From NCBI RefSeq assembly GCF_015476545.1, contig NZ_JADMKV010000013.1, positions 25,308 through 89,307 of the forward strand: DNA of 64,000 bases, read 5' to 3'. The stretch comes from Methylobacter sp. BlB1 (GTDB lineage: Bacteria; Pseudomonadota; Gammaproteobacteria; Methylococcales; Methylomonadaceae). This document shows positions 55,803-63,908 of the stretch, one piece after another (positions within the stretch are counted from its first letter, which is position 1; each line of letters begins with the position of its first letter). A model generated the notes under the pieces. That model worked only from the letters and a program-made list of their open reading frames with translations. It searched no databases and had not been told where the DNA came from. A program made the position numbers and the translations under genes.

Positions 55803-55898
55803 TCCGTTCATGAAAAATCGATGATATGCAGGCCCGGTCTCGGCAAAAAAAATGGCTTTTCTACAATATCGTTAGACTAATCAAAGGAGTTGAACATT

Positions 55899-56585
55899 AT
55901 GCGAAAATCGATAGCTTTACTGGGTGAATACACACCGACATTTCCGCCCCATGTTTCGACCGATGTGGCCATCGAGCATACCCGGAATTTCTTAGGGATA
56001 GATATAGCAGCGGAATGGGTTTCAACGAAAGATATTGACGACGGCTTGTTTGAGCGCCATTCGGGCATCTGGGTGACCCCGGGAAGTCCCTACAAGAGCA
56101 TGGAGAAGACCTTATGGGCTATTCGCTATGCGAGGGAAAACAAGGTTCCCTGTTTCGGCACCTGCGGCGGGTTTCAGCATATCGTAATCGAGTACGCCCA
56201 CAACGTTTTGGATTTCAGGGAGGCGCAGCATGCCGAGTACGCCCCCTACGCTTCAAGCCTTTTCATCTCCAGGCTGACCTGCTCGCTTGCCGATCGCGAG
56301 ATGCAACTTGATTTTGCGCCGGGGTCTCAAGTGGCTGAAATTTACGGCAGTTTGTCGGCGAAAGAACAGTACTACTGCAATTTCGGAGTCAATCCGGATT
56401 ACGCTCATTTATTGAAGCAAGGGCCGCTGAATATCTCCGGCTCGGATGCTGAAGGCGAAGTGCGCGTCATTGAGCATCCCGATCATCCTTTTTTCATTGG
56501 CACGCTGTTCGTGCCGCAGGCGCGCTCCATGCCTGAACAGCCGCATCCATTGGTTATGGCTTTTCTAAGCTCTGTAAGGCTGTAG
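55899..56585 (+). CDS. CTP synthase C-terminal-related glutamine amidotransferase
   Basis: A 228-residue class I glutamine amidotransferase domain without a synthase domain. The nucleophile motif is CFGTCGGFQHIVIEYA and the C-terminal catalytic His-Glu region is around VRVIEHPDHPFFIGTLFVPQ. This is the family known as CTP synthase C-terminal region-related (seleno)protein, but here the active residue is an ordinary Cys (TGC). The acceptor substrate is unknown. I chose the ATG at 55899 with AAAGGAG 9 bp upstream; a TTG 9 bp earlier is the alternative. Confidence 0.88.
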   Translation: MRKSIALLGEYTPTFPPHVSTDVAIEHTRNFLGIDIAAEWVSTKDIDDGLFERHSGIWVTPGSPYKSMEKTLWAIRYARENKVPCFGTCGGFQHIVIEYAHNVLDFREAQHAEYAPYASSLFISRLTCSLADREMQLDFAPGSQVAEIYGSLSAKEQYYCNFGVNPDYAHLLKQGPLNISGSDAEGEVRVIEHPDHPFFIGTLFVPQARSMPEQPHPLVMAFLSSVRL

Positions 56586-56603
56586 GCTGTTTTAGGCAAA
56601 ATT

Positions 56604-57083
56604 ATGAATTTAAACATCCGTAACGCAAATTTTGAAGATTTCACTCATATCCAAGCGCTAATTTCTAAATCAGCCCGAATACTTCAGGCGCAGTACTATA
56701 AAAAGTCAGAAATAGAAGCAGCGTTGGAGTTGGTGCGTGGCATAGAAGAACTGATTATTGCAGGTAGCTTCCTTGTGGCTGAGCATGAAAGGAAAATCAT
56801 CGGTTGCGGTGGCTGGGCGTTTGATGTGTCTTATCCTCAGAAAGCAGAAATAAGGGGATTTTTTGTGCATCCTGATTTTATTCGAAGAGGTGTTGCTGCG
56901 CTTCTCCTTAACACATGCGAAAATATATGCTTGCGTAGAGGTATTGAGACTTTATATCTGACGGCTACACTTTCTGGTGAGCCTTTTTATAAAAAGCATG
57001 GTTTTTTTGAATTTGAAAGGTTCAATCAGGATTTGTCAAATGGACAGACTTTTGAATTAATCAAGATGGAAAAAGTTTTGTAG
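56604..57083 (+). CDS. GNAT family N-acetyltransferase
   Basis: A 159-residue acetyltransferase. The acetyl-CoA motif A is RGFFVHPDFIRRGVAALLLNTCENIC and motif B ends LYLTATLSGEPFYKKHGFFEFERF. The substrate cannot be read from the sequence. The gene is clearly AT-richer than its neighbours and its codon use is different, with many AAA, ATT and TTT codons. An inverted repeat begins at its stop codon. Recent acquisition is plausible. Confidence 0.9.
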   Translation: MNLNIRNANFEDFTHIQALISKSARILQAQYYKKSEIEAALELVRGIEELIIAGSFLVAEHERKIIGCGGWAFDVSYPQKAEIRGFFVHPDFIRRGVAALLLNTCENICLRRGIETLYLTATLSGEPFYKKHGFFEFERFNQDLSNGQTFELIKMEKVL

Positions 57084-57150
57084 TACGCATCGCGTACCTT
57101 TCCGGACTTGCGGTATGTCGAAAAGCCTTGAAGTGGTACGCGATGCGTAC
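57083..57150. repeat. Inverted-repeat element (REPIN-like)
   Basis: A 16-bp arm GTACGCATCGCGTACC (57083-57098) faces its exact complement GGTACGCGATGCGTAC (57135-57150) across 36 bp. Each arm is itself nearly palindromic, as in paired REP elements (REPINs). It spans the stop codon of the GNAT gene. Confidence 0.7.
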
Positions 57151-57273
57151 AGTGGCTTTCGCCTTGATTTTGGCAGGGCAGCGGGTAGGCTTAAAGCGCC
57201 AGCCCTGCCTATAGATGCCGCGCCAAGGCTGAGTTTTTGTATCGATAGCGGTTCCTAGCTCCTAACCAGCCCA

Positions 57274-58638
57274 TCATTTCCTCACAATAAACGTCCCTGG
57301 AATCATGCCCATGTAGCAGCTCCAGCTGATTGCGCCCATTTGCTGAGGCGTGAATTCGACGACTTGCAAGCCGGGCTTCAGGTCAATGGTCATGTCCAGC
57401 GTCGGAACGATGATTCTTTTGTTGCAGCTGGACAGTTCCTTGACGTTGATGATCCATTTGACCGGAATACCGTAGCGCAGGTTGAATTTGTCCGGCTTAT
57501 AGGCGGTTGCTTCGGCTTCCATGTAAATGACCTGATAGCCGTCTTGAAGGTGCGACCCGGCGTCGGCATGATCATGCCGCCAGGTCATGAAGCGCTCCTG
57601 AAATGCCAGCGACGCTCTTGACAGCAACGAATTGACATCATAGCCGGAGCCCGAAATCAGGAGGCTGCGGTTGAGCATGGCCGCTCCGAGCAGCAGGATG
57701 ATGACGGCCGAGATTTTCATGAACCGCTGCGTGGCGCCGCTGGAAATCATGCCGGCAAAGTAGCCGAATGCCAGCATGACGGGCAGCGTGCCCAACGCAA
57801 AGACGGCCAGCATGGTTGCGCCCGCTAAGGCGCTGCCCGTGCCGGCGGCCATGATATACACGGCCTGCAAGGGGCCGCAGGCGATCATCAGGCCGTTCAG
57901 CAACCCGATTATGAAGGGATTGGACGTGCGCTGGCGCCGCCTGACCAAGAAGCGGTTAACGAAGAAAGGCAGGCGTATGTGCAGGCGTCTTAAGCCGCTG
58001 AACGCCTCCAGCATGCTCAATCCGTAAAGGATCAGGAATACGCCCGCCACGGCCGACACCATACTGCGCGTGCCCAGGGTAAAGGTAATGGCGCCGCCGA
58101 TCAGGCCGAACAAGGCGCCGAAGCCGGAATAGGACAGCGTTTTTCCGAGGCCGTAAAGCAAATGGCTGAAATAATCTGGCTTGCCCGATTTTACGTCAGC
58201 TACGGTATAGCTGATGACAAAACCGCCGCACATGCCGATGCAATGGAAGCTGGTCAAAACGCCGACCAGAAACAGCAAGCCATAGTTGGCTGTTTTCCCG
58301 ATGTCTTCCAGCGATAGGTCGAGCTGAACGAATTTGTTCAATTGCAGCAACAGAATAATGCCTGTGATGGCGACGATAATCTGGAAAAGGCGTTTGCCCA
58401 GGCCCGCCGGTTTATGCCGGGCGCGGTTCGAACATTCATAACCGACTGATTTGACTGCCGCGCAGACCGTCTTGAGCGATATGATGTCGTTGTCCAGATC
58501 CAGCGTCAGCGTTTCGTCAGTAAAGCTGGCCTGCGCCTTGATGACGCCGGGGAGCCCTGCAACCGCTTCAACAATATGATTTTCGCAGTCTGCGCATTGC
58601 ATACCGGTGACAGGCAGTTCGTAATGTTTGGGTTTCAT
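57274..58638 (-). CDS. HMA - sulfite exporter (TauE/SafE) - cupredoxin-like fusion, copper-related
   Basis: A 454-residue protein of three parts. Residues 1-70 are an HMA metal-binding domain (VTGMQCADCENHIVEAVAGLPG, Cys14 and Cys17). Residues 85-320 are a TauE/SafE-type membrane domain of about six helices (NYGLLFLVGVLTSFHCIGMCGGFVISYT). The last 110 residues are a cupredoxin-like domain with CNKRIIVPTLDMTIDLKPGLQVVEFTPQQMGAISWSCYMGMIPGTF, whose Cys and Met pattern fits copper. Copper transport or delivery is the best inference. Confidence 0.88.
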   Translation of the reverse strand: MKPKHYELPVTGMQCADCENHIVEAVAGLPGVIKAQASFTDETLTLDLDNDIISLKTVCAAVKSVGYECSNRARHKPAGLGKRLFQIIVAITGIILLLQLNKFVQLDLSLEDIGKTANYGLLFLVGVLTSFHCIGMCGGFVISYTVADVKSGKPDYFSHLLYGLGKTLSYSGFGALFGLIGGAITFTLGTRSMVSAVAGVFLILYGLSMLEAFSGLRRLHIRLPFFVNRFLVRRRQRTSNPFIIGLLNGLMIACGPLQAVYIMAAGTGSALAGATMLAVFALGTLPVMLAFGYFAGMISSGATQRFMKISAVIILLLGAAMLNRSLLISGSGYDVNSLLSRASLAFQERFMTWRHDHADAGSHLQDGYQVIYMEAEATAYKPDKFNLRYGIPVKWIINVKELSSCNKRIIVPTLDMTIDLKPGLQVVEFTPQQMGAISWSCYMGMIPGTFIVRK

Positions 58639-58739
58639 ATTGCGATGAAGAATGTGGGTGATTAATGAATTGTATGAGTCCTGTGTCGGTTTGCCAATGC
58701 ATCTGGGTGTAGTGATTTAGTTTGCGTAGGCTGAGCACT

Positions 58740-58755
58740 GTCATTTACAAATGAC
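58740..58755. promoter_or_regulatory. 16-bp palindrome upstream of the small ORF
   Basis: GTCATTT-AC-AAATGAC is a perfect palindrome in the 155-bp gap between the divergent copper-fusion gene and the small ORF at 58794. It is a candidate operator for either; no regulator is nearby. Confidence 0.4.
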
Positions 58756-58793
58756 GATGTTGGAATACGCTTGTAACGGCTCAATCAAGATCT

Positions 58794-59039
58794 ATGATTT
58801 TATTCCTCATCATTTTAATAGTCGTGGCAGTGTTAGTTTTTGCAGACAAACAGGCCGGTTTTGCCAGGCGCGAGAACTTTATAACCGACTATTATTTCCC
58901 CACCGGTATTGTCGGCAAGTTGGTTGCGTCAGCGATATCGGCTGCGCATCGGGCCGCGCTGGGGATGCAGGCGGCTAAAAAGTTATCGCCGATCCTCTAT
59001 CAATCCGATGCGTTTAATTATAATGAGCCTGAAAGTTAA
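58794..59039 (+). CDS. Small membrane-anchored protein, function unknown
   Basis: An 81-residue protein. Residues 1-17 are a hydrophobic helix (ILFLIILIVVAVLVFA), and the remaining 60 residues are soluble with ITDYYFPTGIVGKLVASAISAAHRAALGMQAAKK. It could be a signal-anchored protein. No domain is recognised. Coding character is fair, and the nucleoside deaminase starts 35 bp later. The ribosome site is weak. Confidence 0.55.
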   Translation: MILFLIILIVVAVLVFADKQAGFARRENFITDYYFPTGIVGKLVASAISAAHRAALGMQAAKKLSPILYQSDAFNYNEPES

Positions 59040-59074
59040 AAATTTGGCAAATATCTGACCGGCAGGTTGAACAG

Positions 59075-59539
59075 ATGAATAAAGAAGATTACATGCGCAG
59101 AGCCATCGAGCTGGCTTTGCAGGTTCCCGCGTTTCCGTTCGGCGCCGTCATCGTAAGGCGGGCGACCGGCGAGATTGTCGCCGAAGGCTTTAATCAGTCG
59201 GTGCTGAATCCGGCCTGGCATGGCGAGATGGTCGCGATCAACCATTGCGCGCAGTCCCATCCATCAGCGGATTGGCGCGAATTCGATCTGTATACGACGG
59301 CGGAACCGTGCCCGATGTGCCAGAGCGCGATCGAATGGGCGGGCATCGGCACGGTTTATTACGGCACGTCCATTCCTTATCTGCAAAACCGGAATTGGTG
59401 GCAAATTGATATCCGCGCGGAGGAAATTGCCGCCAGAACCCCGTTCCGGAACAGCCGCGTCGTCGGCGGCTTACTGGAGGCCGAGTGCAATGCATTGTTC
59501 GATAAGGCGCCCAGGGGCATGTTCCATAAGGCGACTTAG
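59075..59539 (+). CDS. Nucleoside/base deaminase (CDA superfamily)
   Basis: A 154-residue zinc deaminase. The catalytic motif is WHGEMVAIN with the metal His and catalytic Glu, and the second site is YTTAEPCPMCQSAIEWAGIGTVYYGTS with two metal cysteines. The chain fits the guanine deaminase/TadA-like group of about 150-160 residues. TadA proper would have HAE rather than HGE, so guanine or another base is likelier. It is a single gene just before phoB. Confidence 0.88.
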   Translation: MNKEDYMRRAIELALQVPAFPFGAVIVRRATGEIVAEGFNQSVLNPAWHGEMVAINHCAQSHPSADWREFDLYTTAEPCPMCQSAIEWAGIGTVYYGTSIPYLQNRNWWQIDIRAEEIAARTPFRNSRVVGGLLEAECNALFDKAPRGMFHKAT

Positions 59540-59555
59540 CGCAATTGATGGGCTC

Positions 59556-59589
59556 TTGTCATAAAAGAGTAATATAGGTTTTCTACAAT
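59556..59589 (+). promoter_or_regulatory. Degenerate Pho box and -10 of phoB
   Basis: TTGTCAT at 59556-59562 matches the PhoB half-site, and a poor second half (GAGTAAT at 59567-59573, 4 of 7) follows at the expected 11-bp step. TACAAT (59584-59589) then lies 10 bp later, the same geometry as in the pstS promoter. It suggests autoregulation, with moderate support. Confidence 0.5.
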
Positions 59590-59618
59590 ATGAAGATTTA
59601 ATAATCACTCAATTAATT

Positions 59619-60311
59619 ATGTCCAGTTTTAAAATTCTCGTTGTTGAAGATGAAGATGCTATCAAAGGCATGTTAATGCTGGTATTGGAGCAGGCCGGTT
59701 TTACGCCGATTGCAGCCGCTGATGCGGAAGAAGCGCAGAGAGTCCTCGATGATAATTTACCGGACTTGATTCTGCTGGACTGGATGCTGCCGGGCATCAG
59801 CGGCGTTGAATGGGCCAGGCGCCTGAAGAAAGACCAGACGTATCGGGAGCTGCCCATTATCCTGTTGACGGCGCGCGGCGAGGAAGAAGACAAGGTCAAA
59901 GGGCTGGAAATCGGCGCCGACGATTACATGACCAAGCCTTTTTCGCCCAAGGAACTGATAGCGCGAGTCCGCGCCGTATTGCGCAGAAGCGGAAAAATTC
60001 AGGGCGCGGCGCAAATAGAACTGGGCGATCTGGTGCTCGATACCGAACAGCACCGCCTCAGCATCGGAGACAAGCAACTGGACGTGAGCCCGACCGAGTT
60101 CCGCTTGATGCAGTTTTTCATGACCCACCCCGATAAGGTGTACAACCGCACGCAACTGCTGGATCAGGTCTGGGGGCGCAGCGTCTATATCGAAGAGCGC
60201 ACGGTCGACGTGCATATCCGCCGGCTCAGGAAAATCCTCGGTGAATACGGCAGAGAGGATCTGGTTCAGACCGTGCGCGGCTTCGGCTACCGGTTCTCAG
60301 TGACAAGCTAG
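59619..60311 (+). CDS. phoB: Phosphate regulon response regulator PhoB
   Basis: A 230-residue OmpR-type regulator. The receiver domain has the phospho-acceptor Asp in PDLILLDWMLPGISGVEWARRLK and the Lys in GADDYMTKPFSPKELIARVRAVLRRS. The winged-helix DNA-binding domain begins near residue 130 (VSPTEFRLMQFFMTHPDKVYNRTQLLDQVWGRSVYIEERTVDVHIRRLRK). It activates genes with Pho boxes, such as pstS in this window. phoR begins 3 bp after its stop. Confidence 0.97.
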   Translation: MSSFKILVVEDEDAIKGMLMLVLEQAGFTPIAAADAEEAQRVLDDNLPDLILLDWMLPGISGVEWARRLKKDQTYRELPIILLTARGEEEDKVKGLEIGADDYMTKPFSPKELIARVRAVLRRSGKIQGAAQIELGDLVLDTEQHRLSIGDKQLDVSPTEFRLMQFFMTHPDKVYNRTQLLDQVWGRSVYIEERTVDVHIRRLRKILGEYGREDLVQTVRGFGYRFSVTS

Positions 60312-60314
60312 GTT

Positions 60315-61592
60315 ATGAGCTTCTGGCAAAAAGAGATCGGCATTGCGCTGCTGCTGTTTTTGGCCGCGCTGGTGGCAGGCAGTCTAACAGGGCATGTTTT
60401 GTTGTTTGTGTTTCTGGTGATGTTGGGGCTCTGGATCAGTCAGTTATTCCAGATCAGCCGGTTTGAAAGATGGGTAAGCACAGGCGGGCGCGGCAAATAC
60501 CCTAAAGCGACCGGTGTCTGGGAAGATATTTACTATCATGTCTACCGCATCAAAAAAAACGAGAAAAAACGCAAGAAGAAACTGAGCAAGATGATAGATC
60601 AGTTTCGCAAGTCCACGGAAGCCTTGCCTGATGCCGCCGTTGTTTTGGGGGCGCATGACGAAATCGAGTGGACCAATAAAGCGGCCCGAGAGGTTCTGGG
60701 ACTCCAGCAGACCGATAAAGGCCAGCGCATCCCCAACCTGATCCGTTTCCCCGAGTTTATCCGCTACCTTAAATCCGGCCATTACGATGAGGCGGTCATG
60801 CTGCCTGCGCCGGTGGACCACAGCATTACATTGGCCGTGCGGATTGTTAAATATGGCGCCGGACTGCGGCTGCTGTTGGCACAGGATGTCACGCAGCTGA
60901 AAAAAATGGAAAGAATGCGCAAGGATTTTGTTGCCAATGTCTCGCATGAACTCAGAACGCCGTTGACAGTGTTGAAAGGCTATCTGGAAACCATGCAGGA
61001 CATGGATGACGGCAATTCACCGTTACTGACGCATTCGGTTCAGCAAATGCAGGGTCAGACCGAGCGGATGCAGCATCTGGTCGATGACCTGTTGCTGCTG
61101 ACGCGGCTGGAAACGCAACAGAAGAAAGTGCAGTGCGTCGACATTCCGGCTTTATTAAACCAGATCTGCAAGGAAAGCGACGCGCTGGAAATAGCGGCCG
61201 GGCGCATCGAATTATCGCTTGAAACCGATGCGCATATTGTCGGCGAAGAACAGGAATTGCGCAGCGCTTTCACCAATCTGCTGGGCAACGCCTTGAAATA
61301 TTCGTCCGATGATTCGAAAGTGAAAATACGCTGGCATCGATCCGAAGACGCTCTCATGCTGGATGTCGAAGACCAGGGCGAAGGCATCGCCGCGGCTGAA
61401 ATCCCGCGTATTACCGAACGCTTTTACCGGGTTGAAGTCAAGCGCAGCAAGAAAGTCAACGGCACCGGGTTGGGCCTGGCTATCGTCAAGCATGTGCTGA
61501 TGCGTCATGACGCCAAGTTGGACATCGTCAGCGAACTGGGCAAGGGCAGCCGTTTCAGCTGCTGTTTCCCTGCGACACGGCTTTGCAGCTGA
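60315..61592 (+). CDS. phoR: Phosphate regulon sensor kinase PhoR
   Basis: A 425-residue inner-membrane sensor kinase. Two N-terminal helices (about residues 9-45) are followed by a charged linker and a PAS domain (residues about 95-190, STEALPDAAVVLGAHDEIEWTNKAAREVLGL). The H box is FVANVSHELRTPLTVLKGYLETM, and the ATPase has the N box LLGNALKYSSDDSKV, G1 DQGEGIAAAEIPRITERFYRV and G2 GTGLGLAIVKHVL. It has no large periplasmic domain, as expected, since PstSCAB-PhoU does the sensing. It is cotranscribed with phoB. Confidence 0.96.
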   Translation: MSFWQKEIGIALLLFLAALVAGSLTGHVLLFVFLVMLGLWISQLFQISRFERWVSTGGRGKYPKATGVWEDIYYHVYRIKKNEKKRKKKLSKMIDQFRKSTEALPDAAVVLGAHDEIEWTNKAAREVLGLQQTDKGQRIPNLIRFPEFIRYLKSGHYDEAVMLPAPVDHSITLAVRIVKYGAGLRLLLAQDVTQLKKMERMRKDFVANVSHELRTPLTVLKGYLETMQDMDDGNSPLLTHSVQQMQGQTERMQHLVDDLLLLTRLETQQKKVQCVDIPALLNQICKESDALEIAAGRIELSLETDAHIVGEEQELRSAFTNLLGNALKYSSDDSKVKIRWHRSEDALMLDVEDQGEGIAAAEIPRITERFYRVEVKRSKKVNGTGLGLAIVKHVLMRHDAKLDIVSELGKGSRFSCCFPATRLCS

Positions 61593-61936
61593 TGCTTTCA
61601 TTTATTTCTTAGCGACTCGATCAGACCTTTCAATACCTCAAATCCTTGCCGGTCGCATTTCAATTCGACAGGCAGCAATTATAAATTCGCTTATAATTGA
61701 AACGGGCCATAAATAAACAAGCGAAGCAGACGTCATTCTGCCTGTGGTTTTAATTGTTCTCATTGAAACCGTTTTCAGCTCAGGCACAATGTTTTTTCGG
61801 CAGATTATTATGCGTTTGTTTTTGCTGGCCTTAGCAAGACTTTACAACAAAATAATAAAAAATGTAGCGGACTGCTTGCCGGGTTACCGACCAGCATCAG
61901 ATGTTCTGCTATTGATTCAAGCAGTGGAGGAAGAAA
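61593..61936. other. Gene-poor region between phoR and the DUF502 gene
   Basis: About 340 bp without a convincing gene. A perfect 9-bp inverted repeat, CAATTATAA (61676-61684) and TTATAATTG (61691-61699), with a 6-base loop lies here. A 69-codon open frame at 61744-61953 overlaps the DUF502 start and has no recognisable protein. Confidence 0.45.
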
Positions 61937-62530
61937 ATGAGCGCGTTGATTAAGAAGTTATTGAACTATCTTTTAATCGGAATTTTGGCAGTTATTCCTA
62001 TTGTTATAATTTTACAAATCATCATCTTTGTAAAAGACCGGGTTGCCGATCTGTTTCAGCTGGTTTACGGTTATTCGGTCAGCTATGTTTATACGTCGCT
62101 GATTTTTGCCGTCAGCTTCATTATCCTCGTTTCCATCGGCCGTCAGATAGCCAAACAGGGGCGTCCCTGGTTTATTGCCGCTTTTGAGCATGTTATCGAC
62201 AGAATTCCTTTTTTGAACACCGTTTACAGGGTTATTAAGAAAGTCATAAATATGTTCTCCTCCCATGACAAGAGCATCGCCAAAGAGGTCGTCTATGTGG
62301 AATACCCGAAAGACGGGGTTTGGGTGCCTGCTTATGTCACGAACCGGTTCAATGAAAAGTACGTGCTTTTCGTGCCTACCTCGCCGAATCCGACATCGGG
62401 ATTTACCGTCATCGTCGATAAGTCAAAAATCATCAGATCCAATATGAATATTGAAGAAGCCACCAGTTTTATCGTCAGCGTTGGCGTCGATTTCGATAAA
62501 GATACGGAAGTGGGCCAGTTACCCCGGTAA
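61937..62530 (+). CDS. DUF502 family membrane protein
   Basis: A 197-residue protein with two helices (about residues 8-32 and 50-74). A soluble domain follows, with PFLNTVYRVIKKVINMFSSHDKSIAKEVVYVEYPKDGVWVPAYVTNRFNEKYVLFVPTSPNPTSGFTVIVDKSKI, the DUF502 signature. GGAGGAAG provides a good ribosome site. The function is unknown; the soluble domain is thought to be cytoplasmic. Confidence 0.92.
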   Translation: MSALIKKLLNYLLIGILAVIPIVIILQIIIFVKDRVADLFQLVYGYSVSYVYTSLIFAVSFIILVSIGRQIAKQGRPWFIAAFEHVIDRIPFLNTVYRVIKKVINMFSSHDKSIAKEVVYVEYPKDGVWVPAYVTNRFNEKYVLFVPTSPNPTSGFTVIVDKSKIIRSNMNIEEATSFIVSVGVDFDKDTEVGQLPR

Positions 62531-62609
62531 GAACCAACATGGATTGATTTACCAAGTCAGCCCGAGATCAAGCGAGAAACAGAGCAGCATGCAATAGAGA
62601 TATTATTAG

Positions 62610-62828
62610 ATGAGATTAACCTGGATGAAATCAATAATTAAAATAACCGTTATGCTGTCATGGGCGGCAATTGCCGGCTGCAATGGAGAAGATCAGCCGG
62701 CCGCGGCTGCCGATAGCGAGGTGCTGAAGGCTGAGAGGGAAGCGCTGGAAAAGGCTAAGGCGGTCGAGCAGACGGTTCTCGATGCGGCCGCGCAGCAACG
62801 GCAGCAAATCGAGCAAAGCACGCAGTAA
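62610..62828 (+). CDS. Small lipoprotein with charged helix
   Basis: A 72-residue (or 67-residue from the ATG at 62625) lipoprotein. The hydrophobic signal ends in IAGC (Cys24 from the first ATG), followed by an Ala/Glu/Gln-rich helix (SEVLKAEREALEKAKAVEQTVLDAAAQQRQQ). It resembles small helical periplasmic lipoproteins of unknown role. The start is undecided between the two ATGs. Confidence 0.7.
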   Translation: MRLTWMKSIIKITVMLSWAAIAGCNGEDQPAAAADSEVLKAEREALEKAKAVEQTVLDAAAQQRQQIEQSTQ

Positions 62829-63005
62829 AGCGATGCCCTCATGCGGAATGGGGGGCGGCTTACTCTCCCCATTTTGTCTGTTTTGTGTTTGATAGTTTTT
62901 GATTGACTTTGAACGTTTTGCTTGTTATGAATGAGCCTGCGTACTAGCAATAAAAAACGGCAAAAATACAATAAACACAAACAATTACATGAGGGGAGTG
63001 CAGTT

Positions 63006-63818
63006 ATGGAATCTAATGACAGTGCCGTTGCGGGCGGCTTGCTGGTGAAATTAACCCGATTGGAAGATCAGGTGTCAACGCTTTCCAAGGAGCTGGAATC
63101 AAGTAAGAATACCATCAGTCTGCTAAAGCTGTCGCTGACCGAGCGCGATTCACGCATTTATGAATTGGAGTCAAAACTGACAGCGGCGCAAAACACGCAA
63201 CTAAAAACAACGGTTAACTGGATTGAGCGTTGCAGGCATCAAATCAAAAGCGGCGTGGACGAAAAATACATCAATCCGACTTTCGCTAAAATCCGCCAGC
63301 GCATCGAGACCATGCAGCGATTGGTCTACGAAACCAGGGATCTCGTCAACCAGAAAGTAACCGTCATTCAAGCAAATATCCACGACTATTCCGCCTTGAT
63401 CAAGCAGTGGCCCGAACAAGCCAGACTGTATTTTGAACAAGGCGTTGTCGAGCCTCTCAACTCGTTGGTCAATGAAACGGTTGCATCAACCTACAGCTAT
63501 TTGAAAGCCATCCGGGACATGACTGAGCAGAAAATCCTCTATCCTTGCAAAGTCATCTATGACGAAATTGTCGTCGCGGTCCTGGCGCTGCCTTCACAGA
63601 GCCGGATTATTCTTCAGGTGTGGCTGATCGACCCTGCCAGACAGCAAATGGCCGTATTGCCTGAGTTAGGCTTGAAACTTTCTGCCAGCGCCCTGGCATG
63701 GCTGGGCAAGTCGATCAATCAATTAAGAGCGTTGATTGATCGCGTAGTTGAAGCGATAGGAAACGCCATTAAAAGCTCATCGTTCTGGAATGGAAATCAG
63801 CCGATACAAACGGCTTGA
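63006..63818 (+). CDS. Coiled-coil protein, function unknown
   Basis: A 270-residue protein. Residues 15-60 form a coiled coil (LTRLEDQVSTLSKELESSKNTISLLKLSLTERDSRIYELESKLTA). The rest is predicted mostly helical, with amphipathic segments around residues 100-150 (FAKIRQRIETMQRLVYETRDLVNQK). There is no signal peptide and no strong membrane helix. It could be a cytosolic phasin-like or scaffold protein, but no motif proves it. A GAGGGGAG box supports the ATG at 63006; a longer frame from 62931 has none. Confidence 0.75.
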   Translation: MESNDSAVAGGLLVKLTRLEDQVSTLSKELESSKNTISLLKLSLTERDSRIYELESKLTAAQNTQLKTTVNWIERCRHQIKSGVDEKYINPTFAKIRQRIETMQRLVYETRDLVNQKVTVIQANIHDYSALIKQWPEQARLYFEQGVVEPLNSLVNETVASTYSYLKAIRDMTEQKILYPCKVIYDEIVVAVLALPSQSRIILQVWLIDPARQQMAVLPELGLKLSASALAWLGKSINQLRALIDRVVEAIGNAIKSSSFWNGNQPIQTA

Positions 63819-63852
63819 ATAGACGGGAATTAATGGGTTTGGCTAGTGCATA

Positions 63853-63885
63853 AAAGCCCTGTCCGGATATTCCTGACAGGGCTTT
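63853..63885. terminator. Terminator between the coiled-coil gene and the OadB-like gene
   Basis: AAAGCCCTGTC (63853-63863) pairs with GACAGGGCTTT (63875-63885) across an 11-base loop. The flanking A and T residues allow termination in either direction between convergent genes. Confidence 0.75.
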
Positions 63886-63908
63886 CGTTTAAGTGGAGAT
63901 ATCGCCGG

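Noticed and set aside
55858..55870. TTTTCTACAATAT shared with the phoB promoter region
   Set aside because: Only the -10-like part is shared; no Pho half-site or -35 is found at 55.8 kb, so common regulation is not supported.
55899..56585. Selenocysteine in the CTP synthase-related protein
   Set aside because: The active-site codon is TGC and there is no internal TGA or visible SECIS hairpin.
61744..61953. 69-codon open frame before DUF502
   Set aside because: No ribosome site or recognised family, and it overlaps the DUF502 start.
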